From Sphingomonadales bacterium (GTDB lineage Bacteria > Pseudomonadota > Alphaproteobacteria > Sphingomonadales > Sphingomonadaceae): a stretch of DNA of 64,000 nt. Below are positions 49,422-56,750 of the stretch, piece after piece. A program made the translations under genes and the position numbers. The stretch spans positions 8,366 to 72,365 of the forward strand of contig JAIYAA010000107.1 of the NCBI GenBank assembly GCA_027489295.1, given 5' to 3'. Within the stretch, counting starts at the first letter, position 1. Each line of letters opens with the position of its first letter. The notes under the pieces were generated by a model. The model searched no databases. It saw only the letters and a list, made by a program, of their open reading frames with translations, and had not been told where the DNA came from.

Positions 49422-49433
49422 TGCATAGTTGCG
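49422..49433 (-). promoter_or_regulatory. Conserved intergenic hairpin, copy 9
   Basis: Sense CGCAACTATGCA: stem CGCA/TGCA (outer pair mismatched), loop ACTA. Upstream of AGGAAGAG and ATG 49404. Confidence 0.65.
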
Positions 49434-49490
49434 GGTGGGGCGCTTCCCCTTGCGAGGGCAGGCAGGGAAGCGCGTTGTCCTGCCGGTGGG

Positions 49491-49508
49491 TCACATGGGA
49501 CACCTCCT
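49491..49508 (-). promoter_or_regulatory. Perfect Shine-Dalgarno with an ATG-TGA start-stop
   Basis: AGGAGG (49503-49508), then 6 nt and ATG TGA (49491-49496). The same ribosome site could also serve GTG 49494 as an alternative start of the following gene. It lies in the 170-nt leader, which has no other feature except a GCTTCCC/GGGAAGC hairpin. Confidence 0.45.
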
Positions 49509-49574
49509 GTTTTGAGGGGCGATGGGCAGCCGCTAGGGATCGTCCGTGTTGGGGCACGGCTGCGGCTGAAAGGG

Positions 49575-51185
49575 TCAGAACTTTTCCCAGGTCGGGCGAC
49601 CGTAGCGACGTTCTGCCGTGCCGTTCTTGGCGACGGTGATGTATCCGGTGTTGACGTTGGTACCGACGGAAGAGAACGAGCCGGGCGGAAGGTCGCGCCA
49701 GTCCGCCCCCATCTTCTCCATCAGCTCGCGGAAGGCGACGGCCTTGCGGGTGGATCGGAACTCGGTACCGGATGACATGATGGCAATGAGTGTGCCGGTC
49801 GGGGTCAGGAAGTCGAGAGCGTGCATGACGTGGTCGATGTCGCGCTCCCGATCGAACGGCGGGTTCATCACGATCAGGTCGTAAAGCCCGGTGGTCGCGG
49901 GCTGGATGTCGAGAAAGTCCGCAGTGAAGACGCGGCCGAGGTTCATCGCCTTGAGATCCGGGATCAGGTGCGGCTGGATCTCGATGCAGTCGACGATGTG
50001 GTCGGCGCGGTACCGCTCTTGATCCCATGGCTGGTCGTATTTCGGGATGCAGGCGCGGGCCAGGTTGCCGGTACCGGCGGACGGCTCGAGGATGCGCAGC
50101 CGTGGCTGCTCCGTCGAGCGGTGCCAGATCGCCGAGTTGCGCACCACGGTTGAGGCGGCAGCCGGAGGCGTGGGGTAGAAGCCGAAGTAGCGGGCCGGTG
50201 CGCGCTTGGCGTTCTCACGGTCGAGCGGGTCGTCTTCCTTCACCTGCCCACTGCCGAGCACCTCGCCGTAATATTCGGCGAGCAGCTTGTTGACCTTCTC
50301 GATCAGATCCTTGCGGGTAAACCAGAGGTGAGCGTTGCCGTTCTTGAAGATCCGGATCTTGAAATAGGCGGTCTCGACCTCAGTCTGACGGGCGCCGCTC
50401 GTGCCATGTCTGGCGATGTCGATCGCGCCAATGGTCTGGGTGAAGTGCTTGGCCGGGCGGCGGTCGCGTTTGGCGTTCTCGTTCTCCTCGTCCTGCTTCA
50501 TCACCTCGGCGAGCTTGCCGTCCAGAACGGTGAGGGCGCGCTCGATGTCGATCAGGGTGGACCGCTCGTCTCGGCTGTAGTTCCACCATCCGTTCTGGTC
50601 GAAGCAATGGGACAGGATCATGCGAGATCCGACCTTGAACCCGTCGTGCGATCGGAAGCGGCGGTCCAACTTGGCGAAGGCGTTGGCCATGCCACGCTTG
50701 AAGATGGTGTCCGCGCCGAGCATGAAGTTTTCGATGGTGGCGAGGACGTTCTCGACGGTGACGGGCGGCATGCCCTTGGCCATCTCCTCCTCGGTGATGA
50801 TCTGGCCCGGGGCAGTCGGCTCGTCGATGATGTGGGACATCTGCTTGCGCAGCTGGTCCTTCGCCTCCTTGTCCATCAGATGCTCGAGGTCGGTGCGCTC
50901 GACGATCCACGCCCACACGTTGAGGTCGATCATGTGCCGGCGCTCTTTGATGTAGTCGTCGAAGGGGGCGACCGACGTGGCCGTCAGCGACCGGCGCGAG
51001 GCGATCTCATGGGCTGCGTTATAGGCGTTGGTGCCGGGGTAGGCGCGGCGGGCGACGTCGATGGCTGCCAGCTCGGCGGCGTGTGCGTCGGCCAGCTTTT
51101 CATGGGCGATGGCGAAGAGTTCGAGGGCTCGGTTGCGATACTCGACGATCTGCTCGACCGTGTTGCGGGGTACGATGGCGTTCAT
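49575..51185 (-). CDS. DUF4942-type protein with DNA methyltransferase domain
   Basis: A 536-residue protein starting at ATG 51185. The N-terminal half is an uncharacterised region containing a KRMISH-like helical area (HLMDKEAKDQLRKQMSHI). The C-terminal half has a class I methyltransferase fold with LEPSAGTGNLA (AdoMet loop) and a NPPF catalytic motif (LIVMNPPFDRE). Such proteins methylate DNA and may protect the phage from restriction. A further adenine- or cytosine-type enzyme in addition to the two at 29.6-30.8 kb. Confidence 0.85.
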   Translation of the reverse strand: MNAIVPRNTVEQIVEYRNRALELFAIAHEKLADAHAAELAAIDVARRAYPGTNAYNAAHEIASRRSLTATSVAPFDDYIKERRHMIDLNVWAWIVERTDLEHLMDKEAKDQLRKQMSHIIDEPTAPGQIITEEEMAKGMPPVTVENVLATIENFMLGADTIFKRGMANAFAKLDRRFRSHDGFKVGSRMILSHCFDQNGWWNYSRDERSTLIDIERALTVLDGKLAEVMKQDEENENAKRDRRPAKHFTQTIGAIDIARHGTSGARQTEVETAYFKIRIFKNGNAHLWFTRKDLIEKVNKLLAEYYGEVLGSGQVKEDDPLDRENAKRAPARYFGFYPTPPAAASTVVRNSAIWHRSTEQPRLRILEPSAGTGNLARACIPKYDQPWDQERYRADHIVDCIEIQPHLIPDLKAMNLGRVFTADFLDIQPATTGLYDLIVMNPPFDRERDIDHVMHALDFLTPTGTLIAIMSSGTEFRSTRKAVAFRELMEKMGADWRDLPPGSFSSVGTNVNTGYITVAKNGTAERRYGRPTWEKF

Positions 51186-51187
51186 GG

Positions 51188-51403
51188 TCACACCTGCTCG
51201 GCGTAGGCGGAGCGCTCGGCCCACTCGATGATGTAGCCGGCGCAGGCAGCGAGGGCAGCGGCCAGGACGAGCACCAAGATCGCCACGATCAGGATGAGTG
51301 TGCGAAACGGGGCGGGCTTGGGTGCCGGGGTCATCGGCTCCAGCATGATGCGGACGGGTCGGCCCTCGACTTGCAGGCGAGCGGGCAGGATTTCAACGGG
51401 CAT
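51188..51403 (-). CDS. Single-helix membrane protein
   Basis: A 71-residue protein from ATG 51403. A Pro-rich stretch precedes a membrane segment (FRTLILIVAILVLVLAAALA) and a Cys-containing end. It starts after a hairpin unit and AAGGAGA. An in-frame ATG 18 nt upstream belongs to the hairpin and is not the start. Confidence 0.6.
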   Translation of the reverse strand: MPVEILPARLQVEGRPVRIMLEPMTPAPKPAPFRTLILIVAILVLVLAAALAACAGYIIEWAERSAYAEQV

Positions 51404-51419
51404 GGATTTCTCCTTGGTT

Positions 51420-51431
51420 GCCATGGGTGGC
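51420..51431 (-). promoter_or_regulatory. Conserved intergenic hairpin, copy 10
   Basis: Sense GCCACCCATGGC, as in copy 4, 3 nt after TAA and before AAGGAGA. Confidence 0.75.
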
Positions 51432-51434
51432 GGG

Positions 51435-51638
51435 TTATGCGTCGGCTCGCATGGTGTCGAAGGGGGCGCCGACGGCCTCCTTCCATTGAAATGCGGGGTC
51501 ACTGGCGGCGTCCATCTTGTCCATCCGGCGGCTGATGGCTTCCCGCAGCATCGCGGGCGTCACGTCCTCGCCCTCCTTGTGGTCAGAGAGGCATTCGAAC
51601 GCGAGGGTGAAGGCGTGGTTGTATTTGGGGCTGGGCAC
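51435..51638 (-). CDS. Small hypothetical protein
   Basis: A 67-residue protein from GTG 51638 after GAGGAG (the ATG at 51659 lies in the hairpin). Sequence PSPKYNHAFTLAFECLSDHK and an acidic end. No family recognised. Confidence 0.6.
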   Translation of the reverse strand: MPSPKYNHAFTLAFECLSDHKEGEDVTPAMLREAISRRMDKMDAASDPAFQWKEAVGAPFDTMRADA

Positions 51639-51654
51639 GGGGCTCTCCTCATTT

Positions 51655-51666
51655 GCCATGGTTGGC
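51655..51666 (-). promoter_or_regulatory. Conserved intergenic hairpin, copy 11
   Basis: Sense GCCAACCATGGC: stem GCCA/TGGC, loop ACCA, 4 nt after TGA. Confidence 0.75.
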
Positions 51667-51670
51667 GGGG

Positions 51671-52615
51671 TCAGGCGGCGACGGGGAACAGGTCGGGTGT
51701 CACCGGGCAGCGATAGGGAAGGTTGTCGAGGGACAGCGCCTCCTCGAACGGGTAGAAGGCATGCGGGACAGAGGTGACGATCTCGTCGAACTCCTCGGGG
51801 TGATTGATGCGCCAGAGCGCGACGGCCTCGATGTCATCCTCAATCCAGTCGGCGAGCGGTTCGGCGCGGGCCTCGGTGCGCTCGGCTTCGAACTTCTTCC
51901 AGTCGACAGAATTGCTCCAGGCATTGTGAAAATGTGACGCTTCGGACATGGCGGAGGCGCACTGGTTCTCGATTTCCTCGATGTCGTAGAGGGGCAGGCA
52001 GGCGGTGAGCAGGCGCCAGCAACTATTCTGACACCAGTCGGCAAGCGGGAAGGCCAGCTCCTCGGCGGGGTCGTGGCCGTCGTCGTCGATCAGCTCGCGC
52101 AGGCGCTTGTGCCCGTCAATGCGGGACCGGATGAAGAGCAGCTCGACCACGGGCAGGGGGATCGTCGCGTGTATCCAGTCGGTTTGGACACTGTACCTTC
52201 CACGCGCGGAGGTGAAGGTCTTGAGTTCAAGCCCCGCCGTGTCGCGGTCGTAGGTATGGGGGACCATGGCTTGCGTCTTGAAGCAGTATCGGGTGCCGTC
52301 GGTCGGGACGGACAGGCCCATGGCCTCGCCGAGGATCGCGTCGAATGTGGGGACGAACTCTTTGGCGATCGCCTCGTGGGCGACGTCATTGTCGGTGACC
52401 TTGGAGAGGATCTCGTGCAGCTTTTCGGCGTCGAGGCGCAGGCGCTCGGGCCACCATGCCTCCTGTTCCTTGTCGCTCTTGTCGTGCTTATCGGTGCGGC
52501 ACTCGACGAACGAACTCTCCTCGTGGTCCAGCTCGTGCCGCCAGACGGTGTCGCCGAAGCCTGAAAAGGGCAGGCGCACGTCGAGGCGTGGTGAGGCGGG
52601 CGAAAGGTCGATCAT
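51671..52615 (-). CDS. Hypothetical protein
   Basis: A 314-residue protein from ATG 52615. The N-terminal half is acidic, the middle contains SARGRYSVQTDWIHATIPLP, and the C-terminal half is acidic and helical (ASAMSEASHFHNAW). No family recognised. GGAGATCC precedes the start; the longer frame to 52669 includes the hairpin and is not used. Confidence 0.65.
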   Translation of the reverse strand: MIDLSPASPRLDVRLPFSGFGDTVWRHELDHEESSFVECRTDKHDKSDKEQEAWWPERLRLDAEKLHEILSKVTDNDVAHEAIAKEFVPTFDAILGEAMGLSVPTDGTRYCFKTQAMVPHTYDRDTAGLELKTFTSARGRYSVQTDWIHATIPLPVVELLFIRSRIDGHKRLRELIDDDGHDPAEELAFPLADWCQNSCWRLLTACLPLYDIEEIENQCASAMSEASHFHNAWSNSVDWKKFEAERTEARAEPLADWIEDDIEAVALWRINHPEEFDEIVTSVPHAFYPFEEALSLDNLPYRCPVTPDLFPVAA

Positions 52616-52632
52616 GCGGATCTCCATGGGGT

Positions 52633-52644
52633 GCCATAGGCGGC
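52633..52644 (-). promoter_or_regulatory. Conserved intergenic hairpin, copy 12
   Basis: Sense GCCGCCTATGGC: stem GCCG/TGGC (one G-U), loop CCTA, 3 nt after TGA. Confidence 0.65.
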
Positions 52645-52647
52645 GGG

Positions 52648-52890
52648 TCAAAGTGATCGGGCGATGCAATGGGCGTATTGCTCGGGGGTGAGCAGCTTGA
52701 CGGCGCGGGCGGTGAACACGTCGTCAAGCTTGGCCCCGCCTTGGCCAGGGCGAGCGTTGAAGGTGAAGAATGTGCGGTTTCTGAGGTCGAAGGTCAGGGT
52801 GCGGACGGGCCACGTCGCTGATTCATTGACCGGGACGAAGACGACGTAAGAGGCGCTGTCCAAGTCGGGCTCCAAGACCCAGTAGATCAT
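52648..52890 (-). CDS. Small-protein family, member 13
   Basis: An 80-residue protein from ATG 52890. Motif 1 LTFDLRNRTFFTFN, with an extended F-rich end; motif 2 LLTPEQYAHCIARSL, at the very C terminus. It is about 5 kb from the nearest other member. Confidence 0.7.
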   Translation of the reverse strand: MIYWVLEPDLDSASYVVFVPVNESATWPVRTLTFDLRNRTFFTFNARPGQGGAKLDDVFTARAVKLLTPEQYAHCIARSL

Positions 52891-53120
52891 GCGGCGGGCT
52901 GGCAGGCGGAGGGGAAGGCGACGGCGAGCGCGGCCTCGAAGGTCGCGCGGGTGCGCTGATACTCCTCGTAGGCGGCGCGCAGGGGCGTTCCTTCCTCACC
53001 ATGGGCGCGGGGGGTGTAGCGGACGTCACCGGCCCACTCTCCGGGGAAGGCGGCGCGGATCTCGGCCATCCACTTTTCATCGGCGGCGGCGTGGGCGGTG
53101 TGGATCTCGTCGAAGGTCAT
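52887..53120 (-). CDS. Small helical hypothetical protein
   Basis: A 77-residue protein (DEIHTAHAAADEKWMAEIRA, then EEYQRTRATFEAALAVAF). ATGA overlap with the next member. No family recognised. Confidence 0.6.
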   Translation of the reverse strand: MTFDEIHTAHAAADEKWMAEIRAAFPGEWAGDVRYTPRAHGEEGTPLRAAYEEYQRTRATFEAALAVAFPSACQPAA

Positions 53121-53133
53121 GGGGCGGGGTCTC

Positions 53134-53307
53134 CTACAGGGTGTAACCGGGTTTCAGGTCGCCGTCGGGCGTCAGGAAGCCAGCCGCGCGGGCGCACGGC
53201 AGGCAAACGCAGGTGCCCTCTCCGGGCTGGATCTCGACGGGGGCGAGGTAGACGAACGGGTTGACGCAAGCGCACTTGCGACAGGTCAGGCGGGGCATCT
53301 TCTGCAT
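53134..53307 (-). CDS. Small zinc-ribbon-like protein
   Basis: A 57-residue protein from ATG 53307 after AGGTGACCC. Five cysteines in the pattern CRKCACVNPF...CVCLPCARAAGF suggest a zinc ribbon. No family recognised. Confidence 0.6.
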   Translation of the reverse strand: MQKMPRLTCRKCACVNPFVYLAPVEIQPGEGTCVCLPCARAAGFLTPDGDLKPGYTL

Positions 53308-53310
53308 GGG

Positions 53311-53622
53311 TCACCTGATTGAGATCGAGAGGGTGAAGGCGGCGGGCGTGGCGATCGGCAGGGGGCGAGGCGCGGGCTTGACGATCGGGGGCTTGCGGGT
53401 GCGCGGCTTGGCCGGTTTGGGGCGGCGAGGCGGCACGGGTGCGAGCTTGGGAATGTATGCGGCCCACTGATCGACAGCGGGCTTAGGCGCGGGCGCGGCG
53501 GCAGCCGGCGGCGCGGCATGGGGGAACGGCTTGGCCGTGTCCGCGACATGCGGTGCCGGGGCCATGCGGACGACGGCGAAGATGATCAGCGCCGTCGCCG
53601 TGATCGGGGCGAGGCGGGTCAT
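53311..53622 (-). CDS. Pro/Ala-rich protein with N-terminal hydrophobic segment
   Basis: A 103-residue protein from ATG 53622. It begins with a basic hydrophobic segment (TRLAPITATALIIFAVVRMA) like an uncleaved signal or membrane anchor, followed by a Pro/Lys-rich TonB-like middle and a short strand end. Possibly periplasmic. Function unknown. Confidence 0.55.
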   Translation of the reverse strand: MTRLAPITATALIIFAVVRMAPAPHVADTAKPFPHAAPPAAAAPAPKPAVDQWAAYIPKLAPVPPRRPKPAKPRTRKPPIVKPAPRPLPIATPAAFTLSISIR

Positions 53623-53864
53623 CGACCTACCCACTGGACCTCGGAGGGGCGGAGCACGGTGGTTTTGGTGCCTGTGGCGGACTCCGGGTCGCGCTCCATG
53701 AAGATCGCGCCGTCAGTGGACAGCATGGCGATGGCCTTGCCGTCGGCGAGAGTGGCGCGGCGCATGGCACCCTGCCATGTGCGGACGCCGAGGCGCGGGG
53801 CGGCGGCTTGCCATTCGGCGATGGTGCGGACGGCGTGGCCGTTGACGTTGATCGGCATGACCAT
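53619..53864 (-). CDS. Small hypothetical protein
   Basis: An 81-residue protein from ATG 53864 after GAGG (upstream GTG 53876 is an alternative). Sequence MVMPINVNGHAVRTIAEWQA, with strand-rich segments after it. No family recognised. Confidence 0.55.
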   Translation of the reverse strand: MVMPINVNGHAVRTIAEWQAAAPRLGVRTWQGAMRRATLADGKAIAMLSTDGAIFMERDPESATGTKTTVLRPSEVQWVGR

Positions 53865-53872
53865 GGCGCACC

Positions 53873-54082
53873 TCACCCGTTCGAGGCCAAGCGCAGGCAG
53901 GGGGTGCCGTCCTCGGCCAGAAGCGTGGCGGCGTAGGCCAGCCGGTCGGAGGCGCGCGGCAGGGCGACGGACACGAAGGCGTCGAGGTCTAGGTCGAGGC
54001 CTTCGTCATACGCGGGGTCGAGCAGGGGCGCGACCTGACGGTGCCGGTCGGCGGGGGCATAGGCGGACTTCACCCGTGACAT
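53873..54082 (-). CDS. Small acidic hypothetical protein
   Basis: A 69-residue protein (MSRVKSAYAPADRHRQVAPL, then DEGLDLDLDAFVSVALPRAS) from ATG 54082 after AAGGAGATC and a hairpin. No family recognised. Confidence 0.55.
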   Translation of the reverse strand: MSRVKSAYAPADRHRQVAPLLDPAYDEGLDLDLDAFVSVALPRASDRLAYAATLLAEDGTPCLRLASNG

Positions 54083-54099
54083 GGGCGGATCTCCTTTTT

Positions 54100-54111
54100 C
54101 GCATGGTTGCG
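54100..54111 (-). promoter_or_regulatory. Conserved intergenic hairpin, copy 13
   Basis: Sense CGCAACCATGCG: stem CGCA/TGCG, loop ACCA. It is farther (about 20 nt) after the previous stop than other copies. Confidence 0.7.
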
Positions 54112-54133
54112 GGGCGGTGCGCACGGGGCGCGG

Positions 54134-54268
54134 TTACAGGGCGGCGAGCGCGTAGGCGGCGCGGGCCAGGCATTCGGCAACGGTGCCGAAAGGGGTGTCG
54201 GTCAACAGCGCAATGGCCATGAGCGGCAGGCAGGCGAGGGCGAGCGAGATGGACGGGTGCGGATACAT
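54134..54268 (-). CDS. Small hydrophobic peptide
   Basis: A 44-residue peptide (MYPHPSISLALACLPLMAIA...) with one likely membrane helix. The ribosome site is weak, so confidence is moderate. Confidence 0.45.
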   Translation of the reverse strand: MYPHPSISLALACLPLMAIALLTDTPFGTVAECLARAAYALAAL

Positions 54269-54276
54269 GGCGCGGC

Positions 54277-54516
54277 CTATCGGGTCAGCTTGCCGTTGCG
54301 GGCGCGGAGTTCGGCCTCGGCGGCGGTGTCACCCCGGCGGGCGCGCTCGATCAGCGCAAAGGCGCACTCCTGCTCGATCGGCACGGGCCCGGCGCGATGC
54401 GGGACAAGCCCAAAGCCGCCAACGCGCAAGGGGGCGTCGGCGCGATAGGGGCGCGAGGCGTAGTCGGGGCGTGGGTTATACCAGCCGCGGTGCGGGTCAA
54501 ACTGCATCACGGTCAT
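54277..54516 (-). CDS. Small hypothetical protein
   Basis: A 79-residue basic protein (MTVMQFDPHRGWYNPRPDYA, then CAFALIERARRGDTAAEAEL). The upstream gap is 5 nt. No family recognised. Confidence 0.55.
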   Translation of the reverse strand: MTVMQFDPHRGWYNPRPDYASRPYRADAPLRVGGFGLVPHRAGPVPIEQECAFALIERARRGDTAAEAELRARNGKLTR

Positions 54517-54521
54517 GGCGG

Positions 54522-54680
54522 TCACCACGTTGCGGCGGCGAGGGCCGGAAGCATCCGGCGACCGAGCAGGGGCGCAATGCGGCCGATCAGGTAGGCGCGG
54601 GCGAAGGAACCGCACACAATGCCGGTCTGGCGGCGGTTCTCGACAAGCCAGCGACGTGGCGCGAGGGGGCGGATACGCAT
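54522..54680 (-). CDS. Small basic hypothetical protein
   Basis: A 52-residue Arg-rich protein (MRIRPLAPRRWLVENRRQTG) from ATG 54680 after a hairpin and AAAGGAGATCC. No family recognised. Confidence 0.55.
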   Translation of the reverse strand: MRIRPLAPRRWLVENRRQTGIVCGSFARAYLIGRIAPLLGRRMLPALAAATW

Positions 54681-54698
54681 GGGGGTGGATCTCCTTTG

Positions 54699-54710
54699 GG
54701 CATAGTTGCC
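54699..54710 (-). promoter_or_regulatory. Conserved intergenic hairpin, copy 14
   Basis: Sense GGCAACTATGCC: stem GGCA/TGCC, loop ACTA. Before AAAGGAGATCC. Confidence 0.7.
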
Positions 54711-54821
54711 GGGGTGGCCGTGCGGCCATGGAAAGGCGGGGCAGAACCCGCCCTTGCATAGGCGCACGAAAGGGGGCGACTAGCGCCGCCCCCCCTGTAT
54801 TACCGTGAACCGGTCTCGCTT

Positions 54822-55409
54822 TCAGGCAGCGGCAAGCTCCAGCTGCGCCGGGGCTTCCTGTGCCGGGGCGGGCTTGGCCTTGGCCGGAGCCTTGGCCTTG
54901 GCCGGGGTCTTGGCCTTCTGCATCTCGACAACTACCCCGCGCTTGTGGTGCTGGAGAAAGGCCGCAAGAGCCTTGGCAAGGGCCACGTCTTCCGCCGTTG
55001 CGTTGTCGTCCTTGACGGTCTTCGCCGCCACGTTCTCCAGCTTTTCCAGAAGGGTTTTCGGCGTCTTGTCGCCGCCTTCCTTCGCCGCCTTTTCATAGTC
55101 GGCAGGTGCGACGGACTCCGCCCCCGTCAAATCCGACTTCTTGCCCTTGGCAAAGGCGAAAACCCGTTCCTTTGCGTCATACGTGACCTTGCCGAAAGCG
55201 ACGGCCCAAAGGATCAAGCCCCGGCGATAGTTGGCCGGGGTGACATTCAAAAGGCTGTTGAGGTGGATCACGTCCGAATGCTTGTCGACATGGTGAAGGC
55301 ACGAAGCAGCAAGCTCATGTTCACGCTGTTTGAAGGTTGCAACGTCCTTCGCCCGGCCGCTGATAGCGTTCGAAAGAGCCTTGCCGGTGATGATTTTGAA
55401 AGTTGCCAT
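54822..55409 (-). CDS. Hypothetical protein with Ala/Lys-rich tail
   Basis: A 195-residue protein from ATG 55409. The N-terminal part (FKIITGKALSNAISG) and middle (HHVDKHSDVIHLNSLLNVTP) are globular. The C-terminal 30 residues are a KAKAPAKAKPAPAQ-type tail, suggesting nucleic-acid binding. It follows a hairpin and AGGAGACAG. No family recognised. Confidence 0.65.
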   Translation of the reverse strand: MATFKIITGKALSNAISGRAKDVATFKQREHELAASCLHHVDKHSDVIHLNSLLNVTPANYRRGLILWAVAFGKVTYDAKERVFAFAKGKKSDLTGAESVAPADYEKAAKEGGDKTPKTLLEKLENVAAKTVKDDNATAEDVALAKALAAFLQHHKRGVVVEMQKAKTPAKAKAPAKAKPAPAQEAPAQLELAAA

Positions 55410-55427
55410 TGTCGCTGTCTCCTATGT

Positions 55428-55439
55428 GGCATAATTGCC
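55428..55439 (-). promoter_or_regulatory. Conserved intergenic hairpin, copy 15
   Basis: Sense GGCAATTATGCC: stem GGCA/TGCC, loop ATTA. Before AGGAGACAG and ATG 55409. Confidence 0.7.
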
Positions 55440-55502
55440 GATTGAAGCCCCTTGGCTTCCCTAAACCCACGGCGCTAACCGTGGGTTTAAGACTGTCAAG
55501 GC

Positions 55503-55667
55503 TTACCAATTGAACGGGGTTATTCCCCGTTCCTTGCAAATCCGGTTTGCTTCCCGTTTCCCGTCAACCGCGACCTTTTCCGAATTGTTGAAAGCGTCGC
55601 CGTTGCAAGGTGCATCGCAGATTGTGAGAACAAACCCGCTTTTGGTCTTATTGAGATATGCAACCAT
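55503..55667 (-). CDS. Small hypothetical protein, possibly first gene of the long operon
   Basis: A 54-residue protein from ATG 55667 after AAAGGAAACGG. Sequence VAYLNKTKSGFVLTICDAPC, then EKVAVDGKREANRIC, with three Cys. No family recognised. Confidence 0.55.
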   Translation of the reverse strand: MVAYLNKTKSGFVLTICDAPCNGDAFNNSEKVAVDGKREANRICKERGITPFNW

Positions 55668-55729
55668 TTTCCGTTTCCTTTCCGTTTCAACGCCTAAACC
55701 GTCTAACCGGCTTAGGACTTGAAACGAGA

Positions 55730-55759
55730 AAGACCGGCTAAGTTGCCCTAGCCGGTCTT
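55730..55759. other. Perfect 11-bp inverted repeat upstream of the long operon
   Basis: AAGACCGGCTA and TAGCCGGTCTT flank an 8-nt spacer. It may be a terminator for transcription from the right, or an operator for the long operon. Confidence 0.55.
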
Positions 55760-56750
55760 CGAAACTTGTTGCACGTTTTGCCAATTGGTTTTCGTTCTGC
55801 TCAATTCGATACGTGCTAACGAATTGTTCACAGAACTATCTAGCATCGCTAGGGACTGACCTCACGGCATGGCGCTTTTTCAGAGCTTCAAACAGGATTC
55901 ATCCATCCTGACCACAATATTTTCCGTCGTGTCTTTTCTATGTTTCCGCCACCTAACCCCGTTAAGGGCCGTTCATATCTCTAACGTCTAGCAAGGTGAG
56001 TCCATCACCTCTTCACTGCATGTTCATCTATCATGCTTGGTTAGCCTTTTGACCTATGGTTGCCCGCCACACTCAATAGATTTGCATCTATCTCGCAACG
56101 GATCATTTCAGCCGGAACCTTCGAAAGCGTGGTATTATTAAGTCAGCCGCCACTAGGGATAACCCTAGATTTATCGCACGGCCCGCGCCACTCATAGCGC
56201 CCTGCATCATTGCGTTGATATCCAAGTCTGTGACCGTCCCAATTCACGCAAGGGTAAAACCGAAAGGCAAAACCCCGTTGCTACATGGTCCAATCGCGAC
56301 CGTGATACCCGCTTGTCAAAAAACCCAAACCGCAAGGCCTAAGCCCGGAACCGGTTTGTCAGTCACCAAAATTCGTTTGGCTTGGCCCATTCTTAAATGC
56401 GCAATGAATTGCCTGTCAATACGAAACGCGCAAATTATGCACGTTGCGAATTGACGTTTCCGCTAACCATCTGATTTTACACGAATAAAAAAGCAAGCTT
56501 ATTGCAAGCCAGCCGCAAGCCTGCCAAGTCAAAAAAGCCAATAAAAACAGTATGGCAATCGCCAGGAACACGCTAGCGACTGCTATTCGCCGCGAATTGC
56601 AACAATGCGCAAAGCATCGCTAACCGCCGCAAATCACCCCGCATTAAAGCCAGCAAAACCGCCTGATTTAGCCATGTTGACTTTGGCAACCATCACGAGT
56701 CAAAAACCGGATCAATAACGGCGAATCACGTCTAGGAACCGCCGCCCGAT
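55760..56750. other. Gene-free region with AT-rich segment
   Basis: No convincing gene on either strand (short frames lack ribosome sites and family features). The composition is less GC-rich than the coding regions. CTAGGG-ATAA-CCCTAG (56153-56168) forms a hairpin, and weak promoter-like TTGACA boxes occur on the minus strand near 56416. It probably holds the promoters for the long leftward operon and for late genes. Confidence 0.5.

Noticed and set aside
40805..55439. Hairpin copies as promoters or protein operators on DNA
   Set aside because: The stem letters change in a compensatory way and the sites have fixed orientation before Shine-Dalgarno sites; no consistent -35/-10 is present.
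40805..55439. Direct homology of the hairpins to the MS2 coat-protein operator
   Set aside because: Only the ANYA loop class is shared; stem length and the bulged A differ and no coat-like RNA-binding protein is recognised.
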